DNA of 64,000 bases from QHXW01 sp035297145 (GTDB lineage Bacteria > Acidobacteriota > Terriglobia > Bryobacterales > Bryobacteraceae). This document shows, piece by piece, positions 8,156 to 16,233 of the stretch. Position 1 is the stretch's first letter; the number at the start of each line of letters is the position of its first letter. Location of the stretch: contig DATGZN010000107.1 of NCBI GenBank assembly GCA_035297145.1, forward strand, positions 1-64,000, written 5' to 3'. Below the pieces are notes generated by a model. The model was not told where the DNA came from, made no database searches, and saw only the letters and a program-made list of their open reading frames with translations. The position numbers and the translations under genes were made by a program.

Positions 8156-9076
8156 TCAAGCGGCCAACCGCGTCCACCCCACTCCCTCAAACCTCGGCTC
8201 GAATACGCTCGGATGCAGAATCTCCGCCATGATCCGTAGCGTCTCGACCAGTCGCGGCCCTGGGCGGTTGAAATATTGGTTACCGTCCGCCAAGTAAACA
8301 CGACCGCCGCGCACGGCGCGCATGGAGCTCCACTCCGCCCGGTCTGTGAGCCAGTGCATTTCGACACGTGTCCGTGGGATGTCGAATCCGCACGGCGCCA
8401 CGATGATCACATCCGGGTCGCTCTCCACAACGTTGTTCCACGTGATGTACCCAGAATGTTTCGCTGCCTCGCCGAGCAGATTGATCCCGCCGGCCATGGC
8501 GATCAACTCCGGAGTCCAGTTGCCGCCTGCCATCAGCGGCTCCGTCCACTCGATGCACGCCACGCGCGGAAGCTCTGCCACGCTTCTCGCTTTTTCTGAA
8601 ATCCCGCACATGCGGGCCTGCAGCGAAGCGATCACTTCTTCGCCGTGAGCCTCAATGCCGACCGCCGCGGCGACCCGCCGGATATCGTCCCAAACATCCG
8701 CCAGCGAGTTCGGCGTCAGCGAAACGATTTGCGGTTTGCTCGCGAGGCGCATCGCCACCGAGCGCTCCACGTCGCGCAGGCTCACGGCGCAAACTTCACA
8801 TTGTGTCTGCGTGATGATGTGCGTAGGTTGCAGCCGCTCCAGCACGTCATCGAACACGTCGTAAACCGAAAGCGCGTTGCGTACGCGATCTTTCACCGCG
8901 CGATCGATCTCGCGGCTGTCTGCGTGGATGTCGATAGTAGGCTTCGTGCACACAGGCAGCGCCGCAACCTCTGGCGGAAAGTCGCATTCGTGCGAGCGGC
9001 CCACCTGGTTCGGAGTCTGGCCGAGCACATGGACAATCTCCGTCGCGCTCGAAATCAGTGCGACGATACGGGGCAC
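8156..9076 (-). CDS. BtuF-like cobalamin/corrinoid-binding protein without signal peptide
   Basis: About 306 residues with the helical-backbone metal-receptor fold of BtuF-type substrate-binding proteins: RIVALISSATEIVHVLG at the N-terminus, GRSHECDFPPEV, TQTQCEVCAVS, the second-lobe segment RVACIEWTEPLMAGGNWTPE, and DVIIVAPCGFD. The chosen GTG at 9076 begins directly at the first strand and overlaps the stop of the Dph6-like gene by 22 bp. The longer upstream frame is arginine-rich and in conflict with that gene. Without a signal peptide the protein should stay in the cytoplasm, so a periplasmic ABC receptor role is doubtful. It is the last gene of the riboswitch-led B12 operon. Confidence 0.8.
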   Translation of the reverse strand: MPRIVALISSATEIVHVLGQTPNQVGRSHECDFPPEVAALPVCTKPTIDIHADSREIDRAVKDRVRNALSVYDVFDDVLERLQPTHIITQTQCEVCAVSLRDVERSVAMRLASKPQIVSLTPNSLADVWDDIRRVAAAVGIEAHGEEVIASLQARMCGISEKARSVAELPRVACIEWTEPLMAGGNWTPELIAMAGGINLLGEAAKHSGYITWNNVVESDPDVIIVAPCGFDIPRTRVEMHWLTDRAEWSSMRAVRGGRVYLADGNQYFNRPGPRLVETLRIMAEILHPSVFEPRFEGVGWTRLAA

Positions 9077-9726
9077 AGTAAATCGGCGAAAGTGAAATCG
9101 CCGTCCTCGTGAAACTCGCCCGGTTCTACCGCGATCGCATGGTGGAACATAGGGCCGTCGTACACGAACGAGTGAAACTCGCCGTTTTCTCCGCATGGGT
9201 CGGCACCGGGCGGCAAATCCGCGAGGAAACTCGCGTCATACTCACGGCCGGCAAACGAGCGATCGAGCACCCGCCGGTCAATGCACGCAATCCGCGCCCG
9301 CAGGCCACGTGCCAGCATTTCGCGAGCGAGTGCCGTGGTCGGCACTTGCCACAGCGGGAAAAGCGGCTCCAGCCCTGTTCCGGTCAGCATGCGCTCACGA
9401 TAGGCGCGGACGTCCTCGAGGAACAAGTCGCCGAACACAACCGAGTCGATACCTGCATCCACAGCCCGCCGGCACATTGCGGCCATCACCTCTTCATAAC
9501 GTTCATTCGAACAAGGCCAAGGCAGCGGCGCGATCCACAGCGGTACGCCGATCGAGCGCGCCTGTTCCTCCACCAGTTCCCGGCGCACGCCGTGCATAGC
9601 GACGCGATTGAAACGTTCATTGATGGTCGTGAGCAGCGCGACGATCTCCACGTCGGAACCGCGCAGACGCTCGACGGCCCACGCACAGTCCTTGCCGCCG
9701 CTCCAGGAAACCAGCGCGCGCTTCAA
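9055..9726 (-). CDS. Dph6/ATP_bind_4-type PP-loop ATP-binding protein
   Basis: A 223-residue protein of the adenine-nucleotide alpha-hydrolase superfamily. The PP-loop signature SWSGGKDCAWAVERL is at residues 7-21, followed by MHGVRRELVEEQA, VVFGDLFLEDVRAYRE and the C-terminal GENGEFHSFVYDGP typical of the Dph6 (diphthamide synthase) family. Bacteria lack diphthamide, so the reaction here is unknown. Its place between a small membrane protein and the BtuF-like gene suggests a cobalamin-related ATP-dependent amidation or ligation, which is inference. The start is a TTG at 9726 whose TTGA overlaps the upstream stop, implying translational coupling. Confidence 0.78.
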   Translation of the reverse strand: MKRALVSWSGGKDCAWAVERLRGSDVEIVALLTTINERFNRVAMHGVRRELVEEQARSIGVPLWIAPLPWPCSNERYEEVMAAMCRRAVDAGIDSVVFGDLFLEDVRAYRERMLTGTGLEPLFPLWQVPTTALAREMLARGLRARIACIDRRVLDRSFAGREYDASFLADLPPGADPCGENGEFHSFVYDGPMFHHAIAVEPGEFHEDGDFTFADLLCPVSSH

Positions 9727-10244
9727 GCCGCTTGTGCCACGCGTTCACGTGGGTAGACCGTACGGCTCAGCACGGCGTGCATGCCGAACAGGATGCCTGT
9801 GCTGAGCAGATCGCTCAACAGCGTGCGCGGGTAGAACGGAATCGCCGCAACGTAGCAGGAAACGAGTCCAGTCCAGGTGTGCGCGTAGTATCCCAGCCAC
9901 GATCCGAAGTCGGAAAGCACGAAAAACTGTACGCTCGAAATCACCGCCGCCGCCCCGATCTTGATCGGGCTTTCGGATGCCTGCAAGCGCCGCCCAATCC
10001 AGACGTTGATCAGAAAACTCAGATAAACAAACGGCGTGGCAATGCCGTACCCGCCCAGAAACGGATCCGTTACCGCCATCAACAGGATCGGTACCATGTA
10101 CGCCTGCCAGCCGCGCAATCGCGCTCCCGCGAACAAGCTCACGCCGCCCACGGGCGCGAAATTCCAGGGATGCGGTATCAACCGGACCAGTGCTCCCAAC
10201 ACAACCAGCGTCAATGCCAGCGGTCTTCGATTCACGTTCTCCAT
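9723..10244 (-). CDS. Small polytopic membrane protein, DUF6580-like, possible transporter component
   Basis: About 173 residues with four to five hydrophobic segments (PLALTLVVLGALVRLI, AYMVPILLMAVTDPF, FVYLSFLINVWIG, AVISSVQFFVLSDFG, ending LLSTGILFGMHAVL). The motif HPWNFAPVGGVSLFAGA near the N-terminus and LSDFGSWLGYYAHTW later match, from memory, the DUF6580 putative transport family, which resembles ECF-transporter S subunits. The ATG at 10244 is preceded by a strong ribosome site (GAAGGAGAAG); the longer frame runs into the previous gene. Lying in a B12 operon, it may move a corrinoid across the inner membrane, since no BtuCD is nearby. Confidence 0.7.
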   Translation of the reverse strand: MENVNRRPLALTLVVLGALVRLIPHPWNFAPVGGVSLFAGARLRGWQAYMVPILLMAVTDPFLGGYGIATPFVYLSFLINVWIGRRLQASESPIKIGAAAVISSVQFFVLSDFGSWLGYYAHTWTGLVSCYVAAIPFYPRTLLSDLLSTGILFGMHAVLSRTVYPRERVAQAA

Positions 10245-10254
10245 CGCTTCTCCT

Positions 10255-10896
10255 TCAACTCTGATTTTCGCGCTGCCCGGAAGCGGCGCGGTTCGGTTCC
10301 CACAAAATTTCCCGTACTCCCAGTGTATGACTGACCCACCGGCTCCAGACAAACAGGGCGTCGCTCAGCCGGTTCAGATACCGGACGATGGCTCCATCCA
10401 TCGGTTCTTCGCGCGCCAGCGTCACGCAAATTCGCTCGGCTCGCCGGCAAACCGTACGGCAAACGTGCAATTCGGCGTTCAACCGGCAGCCGCCAGGTAG
10501 CACGAACGAGCGCAGCGCCGGCAGGCCTTCGTTCATGCGGTCGATCTCCACTTCGAGCTGGGAGATCTCAGCATCCGTCACGCTCGCCTGTCGCGGATGG
10601 ATGTCCTCGGGCAGTGTCGCCAGAATCGAGCCGGCGTTGAACAGCTCGTGTTGCACGCGCTTCAGAATCGCGTCCAGCTCCGCCATCGCCGGGTAGGCGG
10701 GCGTTAGCCCCTCCGCGGTATCGCGCGCCACGCCGATAAACGAATTCAACTCATCCACCGTGCCGTAGGCCTCGATACGCAGAGCATCTTTCGGAATGCG
10801 CTGTCCGCCAGCCAGGCCGGTCTCACCGCGGTCGCCGCCGCGCGTATACACGCGGTTGATCGCCAGGCGCGGGTCATCGAACTTCACGCTATTCAT
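10255..10896 (-). CDS. ATP:cob(I)alamin adenosyltransferase, PduO type
   Basis: Transfers the adenosyl group of ATP to cob(I)alamin, making coenzyme B12. The sequence has the PduO-family N-terminal loop VYTRGGDRGETGLAGGQR, the segment RIEAYGTVDELNSFIGVAR, and the C-terminal RRAERICVTLAREEP and YLNRLSDALFVWSRW helices. Length (about 213 residues) suits the family. The ATG at 10896 has an AGGTGA ribosome site inside the end of the TonB-receptor gene; a GTG at 10908 overlapping that stop is an alternative. The product supports the B12 reading of the operon. Confidence 0.9.
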   Translation of the reverse strand: MNSVKFDDPRLAINRVYTRGGDRGETGLAGGQRIPKDALRIEAYGTVDELNSFIGVARDTAEGLTPAYPAMAELDAILKRVQHELFNAGSILATLPEDIHPRQASVTDAEISQLEVEIDRMNEGLPALRSFVLPGGCRLNAELHVCRTVCRRAERICVTLAREEPMDGAIVRYLNRLSDALFVWSRWVSHTLGVREILWEPNRAASGQRENQS

Positions 10897-10904
10897 TCTC
10901 GCAC

Positions 10905-13088
10905 TCACCTGGATGGCGAAAAGTTCCACTTCACGCCGCTCACGAAGTTGAGGAACGGCGAAGGAAATCCGAATGCTTCCTCGTAATGCTGGTTGAGCGC
11001 ATTCCGTAGGTTTCCGTACAAAGTCACTCCGCGGGGCAGCGCATAGTTTACGTTCAAACCAAAATTCGCAAAGCCCGGATTGTTGAACAATCCGGCCGAA
11101 GCCCCGTAATTCGGTTCCACGTCCAACACCTTGCCGCGAAAGTAGCCCGTCACGTCGACCGAAATTCTTCCCCGTGAAAACGTCGCAACCATTGTGCCCG
11201 AATTATGCGGGATGCGGATCAGTGGCTGGCCGACTTCAAAATACTGCTGCGCGAGGCCGGTCGATCCATTAAGCGACAAAGTCTCTGACTTGATTAGGTT
11301 GTAACTGCCGGCGAGCGAGATCCACCGTGCTGGCCGGATTCGTAATGAGAATTCCCCACCCTGGGCTCGCGAGTTGGCAATGTTATCAGTTTCAAGACTG
11401 CTGAGGTGCGTAAGCGACCCGCCGGTCGAAACAATCAGGTCGTAAAAACGGTTGTAAAAGTAAGTCATATCGAGCGAAACGCGATTCCGAAACACCCTTT
11501 GTTCTATTCCGGCGTCTAAACTGTTCGTTCGCTCAGGTTTCAGATTCGGATTGTTTGTGAATGCCAACTCGAAGCCGTTGGGCGGCCGCATGCCCGTACC
11601 GCCGGAGGCGTGGAGGCTGGTTCCCTCGCGCATCAAATACGCAATAGCTGCTTTGGGGTTCACGCTTGTGATGCTGTTCGCTGGAAACTCCGGCCGGGGC
11701 AGAGGGAAGTTCTGCGTATCCGCTGGGATGCGCGCTGTCTGAATGATCTCCGCGCGCGCGCCGGCGTTGACGAACAGGCGCTTTCCAAATTGGAACCGGT
11801 TCTCCCAGTAGATCCCCTGCTCGTTGCGTGGGATAGGCGTCAACACGGAATTTGTGTCCGTGATGAACGTGTTCTTGACTTCCTCACGCGAAAAAACGTA
11901 CCCGAACGCCGCCGTGTAATGTGACGAGACGTTCACCACCGTGCGCTCTTCTAACTGCCCGCGATAATCGTTCTCGAAGCTGTCGCCGAATGGACTGATA
12001 TAGAAACTGTTGTTCCAAAAAACGTTTGCGAACAACTCTTGGCGCACTCGCGGCGTAATATCTATCTGGTAATGCGCGCCGTACACCGACCGGTTGAATT
12101 TATTGTGGCTGATCAGATCGATGCCGGTGAACAGGTGCTCGGGATCGGAGCCGTATGGCCCGGGTGAGCCGGAGTCGCTTGCGTTAAAGCTGCCGTTGGC
12201 CGCGAAGCTCTGCCGCCCGAAATTGCGCATGACCGTGGCGAAGAGGTTGCGGTCCTGATAGCCGCTGTTGGGCACCGGCCCGTTGTCGTCTATCTCTGAC
12301 AGATACAAGCCAATGCCGAACCCGTCCAGCATTCCCGATCCGCCCAGCGCGAAACGTCGCTCGTCGTGACTGCCGCCCTCCGCCAGCGCGTCGAGTGTGA
12401 ACTTCTCTTCCGGTTGGCGCGTCACAAAATTGATGACGCCACTGTTTGCATAAGAACCATAAACTGCCGACTGCGCTCCGCGAACAACTTCGACATGATC
12501 CAGAAAATCCGTTGGGATCGGGGAGAAATCAGGCGGGAAGCTTCCGAACCAGTTGATCGGAATGCCGTTGATTTGTACCAGGTTAAAATCATCCGCGCCC
12601 CCGCGAATATACATCGAAGTGATCGAGCCCCGCGAACCGGTTGAGGTTACGTTCACTCCAGGCAGGTAACGCATCAGATCGATAGCCTGTGCTTCGTTGC
12701 GCTGGGCAATCTCCTCGCGCGTAATCACGCTCGCGCTCGAGCCTTGCTCGCTGAGCGGAACGTCCATCGCCGAGCCCGCAACGGTAACGGAATCATTTTG
12801 CGGCGCAATGGCCAGCGTAATGGACGCCGCCTCCGTGAGCGGAACTGTTTTGGTTTCAAAGCCTGGCGCGGTAACGAGTAGGTTCGCGCCCGAGGTTTCC
12901 GGCACCGTGATTTGAAACGCACCCGTGGAATCAGCGGCCGCGCGCGCTACCACTCCCAGGCGGTTCACAGCCGCTACGCCGGCGCCTGCTACGGCCGCTC
13001 CGGATGGGTCAACAACTTTGCCTTGATAGGTTCCCGCGTGCAGCATGCACGCGAGGAGAAAAACACTGAATGAAAGTGGACGTGTCAT
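10905..13088 (-). CDS. TonB-dependent outer-membrane receptor, probably for cobalamin (BtuB-like)
   Basis: A 727-residue receptor. A signal peptide (MTRPLSFSVFLLACMLHAG) precedes a carboxypeptidase-regulatory-like beta domain (about residues 20-95, GKVVDPSGAAVAGAGVAAV), then a plug domain (about 110-230) with SVITREEIAQRNEAQAIDLM, YIRGGADDFNLVQINGIPI and VEVVRGAQSAVYGSYANSGV, and finally a beta-barrel ending in aromatic NFVSGVKWNFSPSR. The N-terminal regulatory-like domain is common in receptors of this phylum. Ligand assignment rests on the cobalamin riboswitch just upstream and on the adenosyltransferase and corrinoid-binding genes downstream. The start ATG has GGAGG in the loop of a small hairpin. 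Confidence 0.9.
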   Translation of the reverse strand: MTRPLSFSVFLLACMLHAGTYQGKVVDPSGAAVAGAGVAAVNRLGVVARAAADSTGAFQITVPETSGANLLVTAPGFETKTVPLTEAASITLAIAPQNDSVTVAGSAMDVPLSEQGSSASVITREEIAQRNEAQAIDLMRYLPGVNVTSTGSRGSITSMYIRGGADDFNLVQINGIPINWFGSFPPDFSPIPTDFLDHVEVVRGAQSAVYGSYANSGVINFVTRQPEEKFTLDALAEGGSHDERRFALGGSGMLDGFGIGLYLSEIDDNGPVPNSGYQDRNLFATVMRNFGRQSFAANGSFNASDSGSPGPYGSDPEHLFTGIDLISHNKFNRSVYGAHYQIDITPRVRQELFANVFWNNSFYISPFGDSFENDYRGQLEERTVVNVSSHYTAAFGYVFSREEVKNTFITDTNSVLTPIPRNEQGIYWENRFQFGKRLFVNAGARAEIIQTARIPADTQNFPLPRPEFPANSITSVNPKAAIAYLMREGTSLHASGGTGMRPPNGFELAFTNNPNLKPERTNSLDAGIEQRVFRNRVSLDMTYFYNRFYDLIVSTGGSLTHLSSLETDNIANSRAQGGEFSLRIRPARWISLAGSYNLIKSETLSLNGSTGLAQQYFEVGQPLIRIPHNSGTMVATFSRGRISVDVTGYFRGKVLDVEPNYGASAGLFNNPGFANFGLNVNYALPRGVTLYGNLRNALNQHYEEAFGFPSPFLNFVSGVKWNFSPSR

Positions 13089-13094
13089 ATTCGA

Positions 13095-13109
13095 GCAGCC
13101 CTCCGCTGC
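13095..13109 (-). promoter_or_regulatory. Shine-Dalgarno-sequestering hairpin of the receptor gene
   Basis: Read on the minus strand, GCAGC-GGAGG-GCTGC forms a 5-bp stem with the ribosome-binding GGAGG as its loop, 6 bases before the start codon at 13088. Together with the cobalamin aptamer upstream it may form the expression platform controlling translation. Regulation is inferred from position and complementarity only. Confidence 0.45.
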
Positions 13110-13171
13110 CGGATTTCACGCCCTGAAATTGGTTCCGCAAGTGGACCGGCGTGCCGGTTTCCTGCAGAATC

Positions 13172-13345
13172 TCCTCGGTCGGTCTCCTGACTTGCGCTTC
13201 ATCGGGCCGGTCGGCCTTCCCATTCCTCAACGGAACAGTGGCTGTGTTTTGACCGGTCCTCCACGCTTACAGTGGCGGGGCCGTGCTGGACTTTCACCAG
13301 CTTCCCATGCTGCTACCAAAGGGCTTTCAGGACGTTTTCGAGAAT
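13172..13345 (-). ncRNA. Cobalamin (AdoCbl) riboswitch
   Basis: On the minus strand the leader shows the conserved cobalamin-aptamer blocks in order: GGGAAGCTGGTGAAAGTCC, then GCCCCGCCACTGTAAGCG, GCCACTG, GGGAAGGCC and the B12 box with AAGTCAGGAGACC. The spacing matches the class. It lies 80-100 bases upstream of the TonB receptor start. Binding of coenzyme B12 is expected to shut off expression of the receptor and the downstream adenosyltransferase operon. Boundaries are approximate. The rpsT gene starts divergently 45 bp beyond its 5' end. Confidence 0.95.
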
Positions 13346-13390
13346 AACACAAAGCCGGGTGTGGTATCCTAGGAAATTGAAAATTTCGTT

Positions 13391-13660
13391 ATGGCGAATC
13401 ACTTTTCCGCACTAAAGCGGGTCAGACAGACGGAACGGCGCATCGAGTTTAATCGGCGCAATGCCACGCGGTTGCGGCACCAAATCCGCAGCCTGCGGCG
13501 GCTGATAGCGGCGAAAGACAGCGACGGAGCCCTGAAGGCGCTGCCGGAGACTTTCTCCGTGATCGACCGATCAGCTAAGTTGGGCGTTATCAAGAAGAAC
13601 ACCGCGGCGCGCTACAAATCGAGCCTGCACCTGCGCATCAAGTCCCTGGCTACGAAGTAA
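13391..13660 (+). CDS. rpsT: 30S ribosomal protein S20
   Basis: An 89-residue, highly basic all-helical protein binding the 5' domain of 16S rRNA. It begins MANHFSALKRVRQTERR and contains VIDRSAKLGVIKKNTAARYKSSL, here noted as the conserved IDRAAKKGVIHKNTAARKKSRL-like block (about residues 57-78, key residues Asp-Arg, Gly-Val-Ile, Asn-Thr-Ala-Ala-Arg). Length is normal for the family. The start ATG lies in an AT-rich stretch about 45 bp from the divergent riboswitch. Its last 11 bp overlap the end of the convergent holA. Confidence 0.95.
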   Translation: MANHFSALKRVRQTERRIEFNRRNATRLRHQIRSLRRLIAAKDSDGALKALPETFSVIDRSAKLGVIKKNTAARYKSSLHLRIKSLATK

Positions 13661-14708
13661 GCTCCAAGACAAATCGTTCCATGACGATGCGGTCGTCGGG
13701 CCGAGCGCTGCGCAGATCGCGGTCGGCCGCGAAGATCAGCTTCATCCCGCGTTCCAACTGCTCTCGAGAGAACTTCGATAGAGTTTGAAAAACCTGCTCG
13801 GCACGGGAGTTCCACATGGGCACGCCGGAACGCGCGAAGTGCCCTTGAATCTGTTGCGGACTGCGCAAACCGCTCTCTTTTGACACCAGGGCCAGGCGGA
13901 ATTGTGTAGACAAGAACGACAGCGCCAGGGGTAGATACTCGCCCTCCCGGCACAGAGTGTCGAGAATCTGCAGGCCGCGTGCGCGATCGCGGCGACCCAG
14001 CGCATTGACCAGCGCAAAGATGGTGGCCGACCGCGCATCGGGGACCAAGGCGCCAATATCGTCGAGCGAAATCGACCGGCTGCCGGCGCTGAAGAGCGAT
14101 AGCTTTTCGATCTCGACGGCGATGCGGGCGACATCGCCGCCTAACGCCTCGACCAGCAATTCGAGAGCCGGCGCATCGATGGCTAGCCCGACTTGCCGTG
14201 CCAGTTGGTGGGCTTCGGAGCGGGCTTCGTCCATGGAGAAGCGGTCAAGCTCCACCGCATCGGAAACAGCGGCGTAGAATTTTCGCACGCGCTCGATCTT
14301 CTTCTTGTCTTCGCCTTCGAATGTGAAACGCGAGGCTTGAAACAGCAACGTCACACCGGGCGAGGGATCCTTCAAATACGCAGCCAGTTCGGCGGCGCCA
14401 TCGGGGGAGCCGGCGTCGTCTTCTTCCTCCGATTTCTGGCGAGGCAGCGCAGCTTCCGCGTTGGTGACGAGAATCACGCGCTGGTCCGCGAACAGCGATA
14501 GCGATCGGGCATCGTCCATGACCTGTGCGAGCGAGTTTTCTCCGAGGTCATATTGCGCGAGACCGCTCTCGCGCTCCTCGGGGCCAAACACGGCATCGAG
14601 CAGGGCATCCCGGCAGCGCCGGCCCTGGTAGGCTTCGGCACCAAGGAGCAGGTACGCGGGAGCAATCTCCTTGCGTTTCATGCGCGCCAGAAACTGCGCC
14701 GGCGTCAT
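13650..14708 (-). CDS. holA: DNA polymerase III delta subunit
   Basis: Clamp-loader subunit that opens the beta sliding clamp. The 352-residue protein starts MTPAQFLARMKRKEIAPAYL and has the HolA hallmarks: YLLLGAEAYQGRRCRDALLD, ARSLSLFADQRVILV, an AAA-like core, LLVEALGGDVARIAVEIEKL, and the C-terminal collar helices with FARSGVPMWNSRAEQVFQTL. As in other delta subunits the Walker motif is degenerate. It is the last gene of the psd-pssA-asd-like-lptE-holA operon; its ATG overlaps the lptE stop by one base. In many bacteria lptE and holA are neighbours, which supports both calls. Confidence 0.92.
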   Translation of the reverse strand: MTPAQFLARMKRKEIAPAYLLLGAEAYQGRRCRDALLDAVFGPEERESGLAQYDLGENSLAQVMDDARSLSLFADQRVILVTNAEAALPRQKSEEEDDAGSPDGAAELAAYLKDPSPGVTLLFQASRFTFEGEDKKKIERVRKFYAAVSDAVELDRFSMDEARSEAHQLARQVGLAIDAPALELLVEALGGDVARIAVEIEKLSLFSAGSRSISLDDIGALVPDARSATIFALVNALGRRDRARGLQILDTLCREGEYLPLALSFLSTQFRLALVSKESGLRSPQQIQGHFARSGVPMWNSRAEQVFQTLSKFSREQLERGMKLIFAADRDLRSARPDDRIVMERFVLELTS

Positions 14709-15247
14709 CAGAAGTTCTCCAGAATCGCGGATACGACCGACCGCGCCACCTCGCGGCTCAGGCGATCCATCGCCGGAAGACTCTCGTCGAAATAGGCATT
14801 GGGATCAACGGCGATCTCGTAGGTCTGGCGCGCCTCGAACCGGGGACGCTCAAACAGAACGGCGTTGGTGGCACGATCGCGGAGGGCGAGCTGCATGGTG
14901 ACAACGGCCTGGATGGACGCGGCGCGGCCGGTTTTCGGGTCGATGGTCAGGGGAACGGAATCGACGCGGAGAACGGTGCCGGTGAGCACGGCGTCGGCGT
15001 CCTTCGGATCGTTCACAACCCGATAGCGAGTTCGCGAGATGAACTCGCGCGTGATAGCTCCGGGAAGATAACTGGTCAGTTTGTAGCTGACTGTCACATT
15101 CCCGAAAGCCGGGATGGCGATGGTCTTGATATTCGTGGGGAGCCCGCTGCTGGTATCAGCAGTCCCGGCTACGTGGTAGCCGCAGGATGTGAAGGTAAGA
15201 GGCAAAAGGCAAAGGGCAAAAGGCAAAAGTGGGCGGAATCCACTCAT
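14708..15247 (-). CDS. lptE: LptE-like LPS-assembly lipoprotein
   Basis: Outer-membrane lipoprotein expected to plug LptD and help place lipopolysaccharide on the cell surface. The 179-residue precursor has a leucine-rich signal ending in LTFTSCGYHVAG, with the probable lipidated Cys about residue 22, then the LptE-type core (IKTIAIPAFGN, YLPGAITREFISRTRYRVV, ADAVLTGTVLRVDSV, VTMQLALRDRATNAVLFER). The signal-peptide codons lie in a GGCAAAA-type heptamer tract. The start ATG overlaps the preceding stop (ATGA). Adjacency to holA is a classical arrangement. Confidence 0.85.
   Translation of the reverse strand: MSGFRPLLPFALCLLPLTFTSCGYHVAGTADTSSGLPTNIKTIAIPAFGNVTVSYKLTSYLPGAITREFISRTRYRVVNDPKDADAVLTGTVLRVDSVPLTIDPKTGRAASIQAVVTMQLALRDRATNAVLFERPRFEARQTYEIAVDPNAYFDESLPAMDRLSREVARSVVSAILENF
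15201..15229. repeat. GGCAAAA-type heptamer tandem repeat inside lptE
   Basis: On the plus strand the tract reads as four near-exact heptamers of the type GGCAAAA/GGCAAAG. On the coding strand it encodes the hydrophobic core of the LptE signal peptide (LLPFALCLLPL). A similar tract lies at 17859-17897. The pattern resembles the short tandemly repeated heptamers described in cyanobacteria and seen in other phyla. Confidence 0.75.
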
Positions 15248-16233
15248 AATAATTCTTGAGCTACGGAAATGGCGTTTTCCGCGCGAAGGCGGAGATTATC
15301 GGCTACGATCCAGAGCCAAGCGGCCTGGGAGTTGTTGCGGTCGGGAGCGATGCTGCCGATGGCCAGTCCGCCCTGCCCTGCGATGCCCACCACATTGGGT
15401 GGCTCCGTATCACCGGCACGAAGATCAATGGGCTCACCTTCGAGTGCTTGTTCGATGGCGGAGACACCAGGGTTCTCGTCAAACTCTACCCAAAGCGAAA
15501 TGCTGTAGCCGTGGAAGACCGGCGCCTGGATGAGGCGCAGCGAGGGGATAGGTGCGCCACCGGAAACTGCCAGCAACGTGGCAAGGTGCCGCTCGATGCG
15601 CAACTCCGCATCTTCGAGAGCAGCCGGCGCCTCTTCGCCGTAGCGGGACAGCATGTTGAAGGCAAGCTGCGCATCGAAGATCGCCTTGGGCTGGCCTTTG
15701 AAGGAAAGCAAGCCGACGGTCTGCTGTTGAAGTTCGTCCAATCCCTGCGCGCCGCGCTCACTCGCTGGCTCGAAGACATGGGCCAGGGCGCGGCCGATCC
15801 GGTGAGACGCATGAAGCCGGCCCAGGACCAGTGCGATGGCAATGGCGGCAGCGTTGGCGATGACGTGGATGGCATCCCGCGGCACCTGGTATGCGCGCTC
15901 GACCATGGGGGCGCGCAGCCGTGCGTCGGGCATATCTTCGGCCGCGTACGTGAGATCAATGAGGTTCGCGCGGGGTGCAAGCTCGCGGAGTTTTTCGACC
16001 GAATCCACTGCTCCGGCCAGAAAAATCGTCTGGACGAATTCGAGATTCTCACCCGCCAGCGGTGTTACCAGCGCGGGCTCGCCGGCTTGCGCGGTGATCT
16101 TGCCGGCTTCGTCGCTCTCGGCCGCGATGAGGCGGAGCTCGTGTCCCAGAATACTGCCCGAGAGCAAATCGCGAACCTCGCGCCCCATGAGAGTTTGGCT
16201 GCCGACGAGCGCCAACGATTCCGTCTTAGCCAA
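15244..16233 (-). CDS. Aspartate-semialdehyde-dehydrogenase-like protein lacking the catalytic cysteine
   Basis: A 329-residue protein with the two-domain fold of ASADH/ArgC: an N-terminal nucleotide-binding domain (LALVGSQTLMGREVRDLL) and a C-terminal dimerisation domain with the family-like APVFHGYSISLWVEFDE. Where true ASADHs carry the catalytic cysteine (a pattern like IANPNCST) this protein reads VIANAAAIAIALVLG, so the nucleophile is missing. It is therefore unlikely to make aspartate semialdehyde and may bind a nucleotide or act structurally. The start is a TTG at 16233, eight bases inside pssA; the end overlaps lptE. Confidence 0.75.
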   Translation of the reverse strand: MAKTESLALVGSQTLMGREVRDLLSGSILGHELRLIAAESDEAGKITAQAGEPALVTPLAGENLEFVQTIFLAGAVDSVEKLRELAPRANLIDLTYAAEDMPDARLRAPMVERAYQVPRDAIHVIANAAAIAIALVLGRLHASHRIGRALAHVFEPASERGAQGLDELQQQTVGLLSFKGQPKAIFDAQLAFNMLSRYGEEAPAALEDAELRIERHLATLLAVSGGAPIPSLRLIQAPVFHGYSISLWVEFDENPGVSAIEQALEGEPIDLRAGDTEPPNVVGIAGQGGLAIGSIAPDRNNSQAAWLWIVADNLRLRAENAISVAQELL

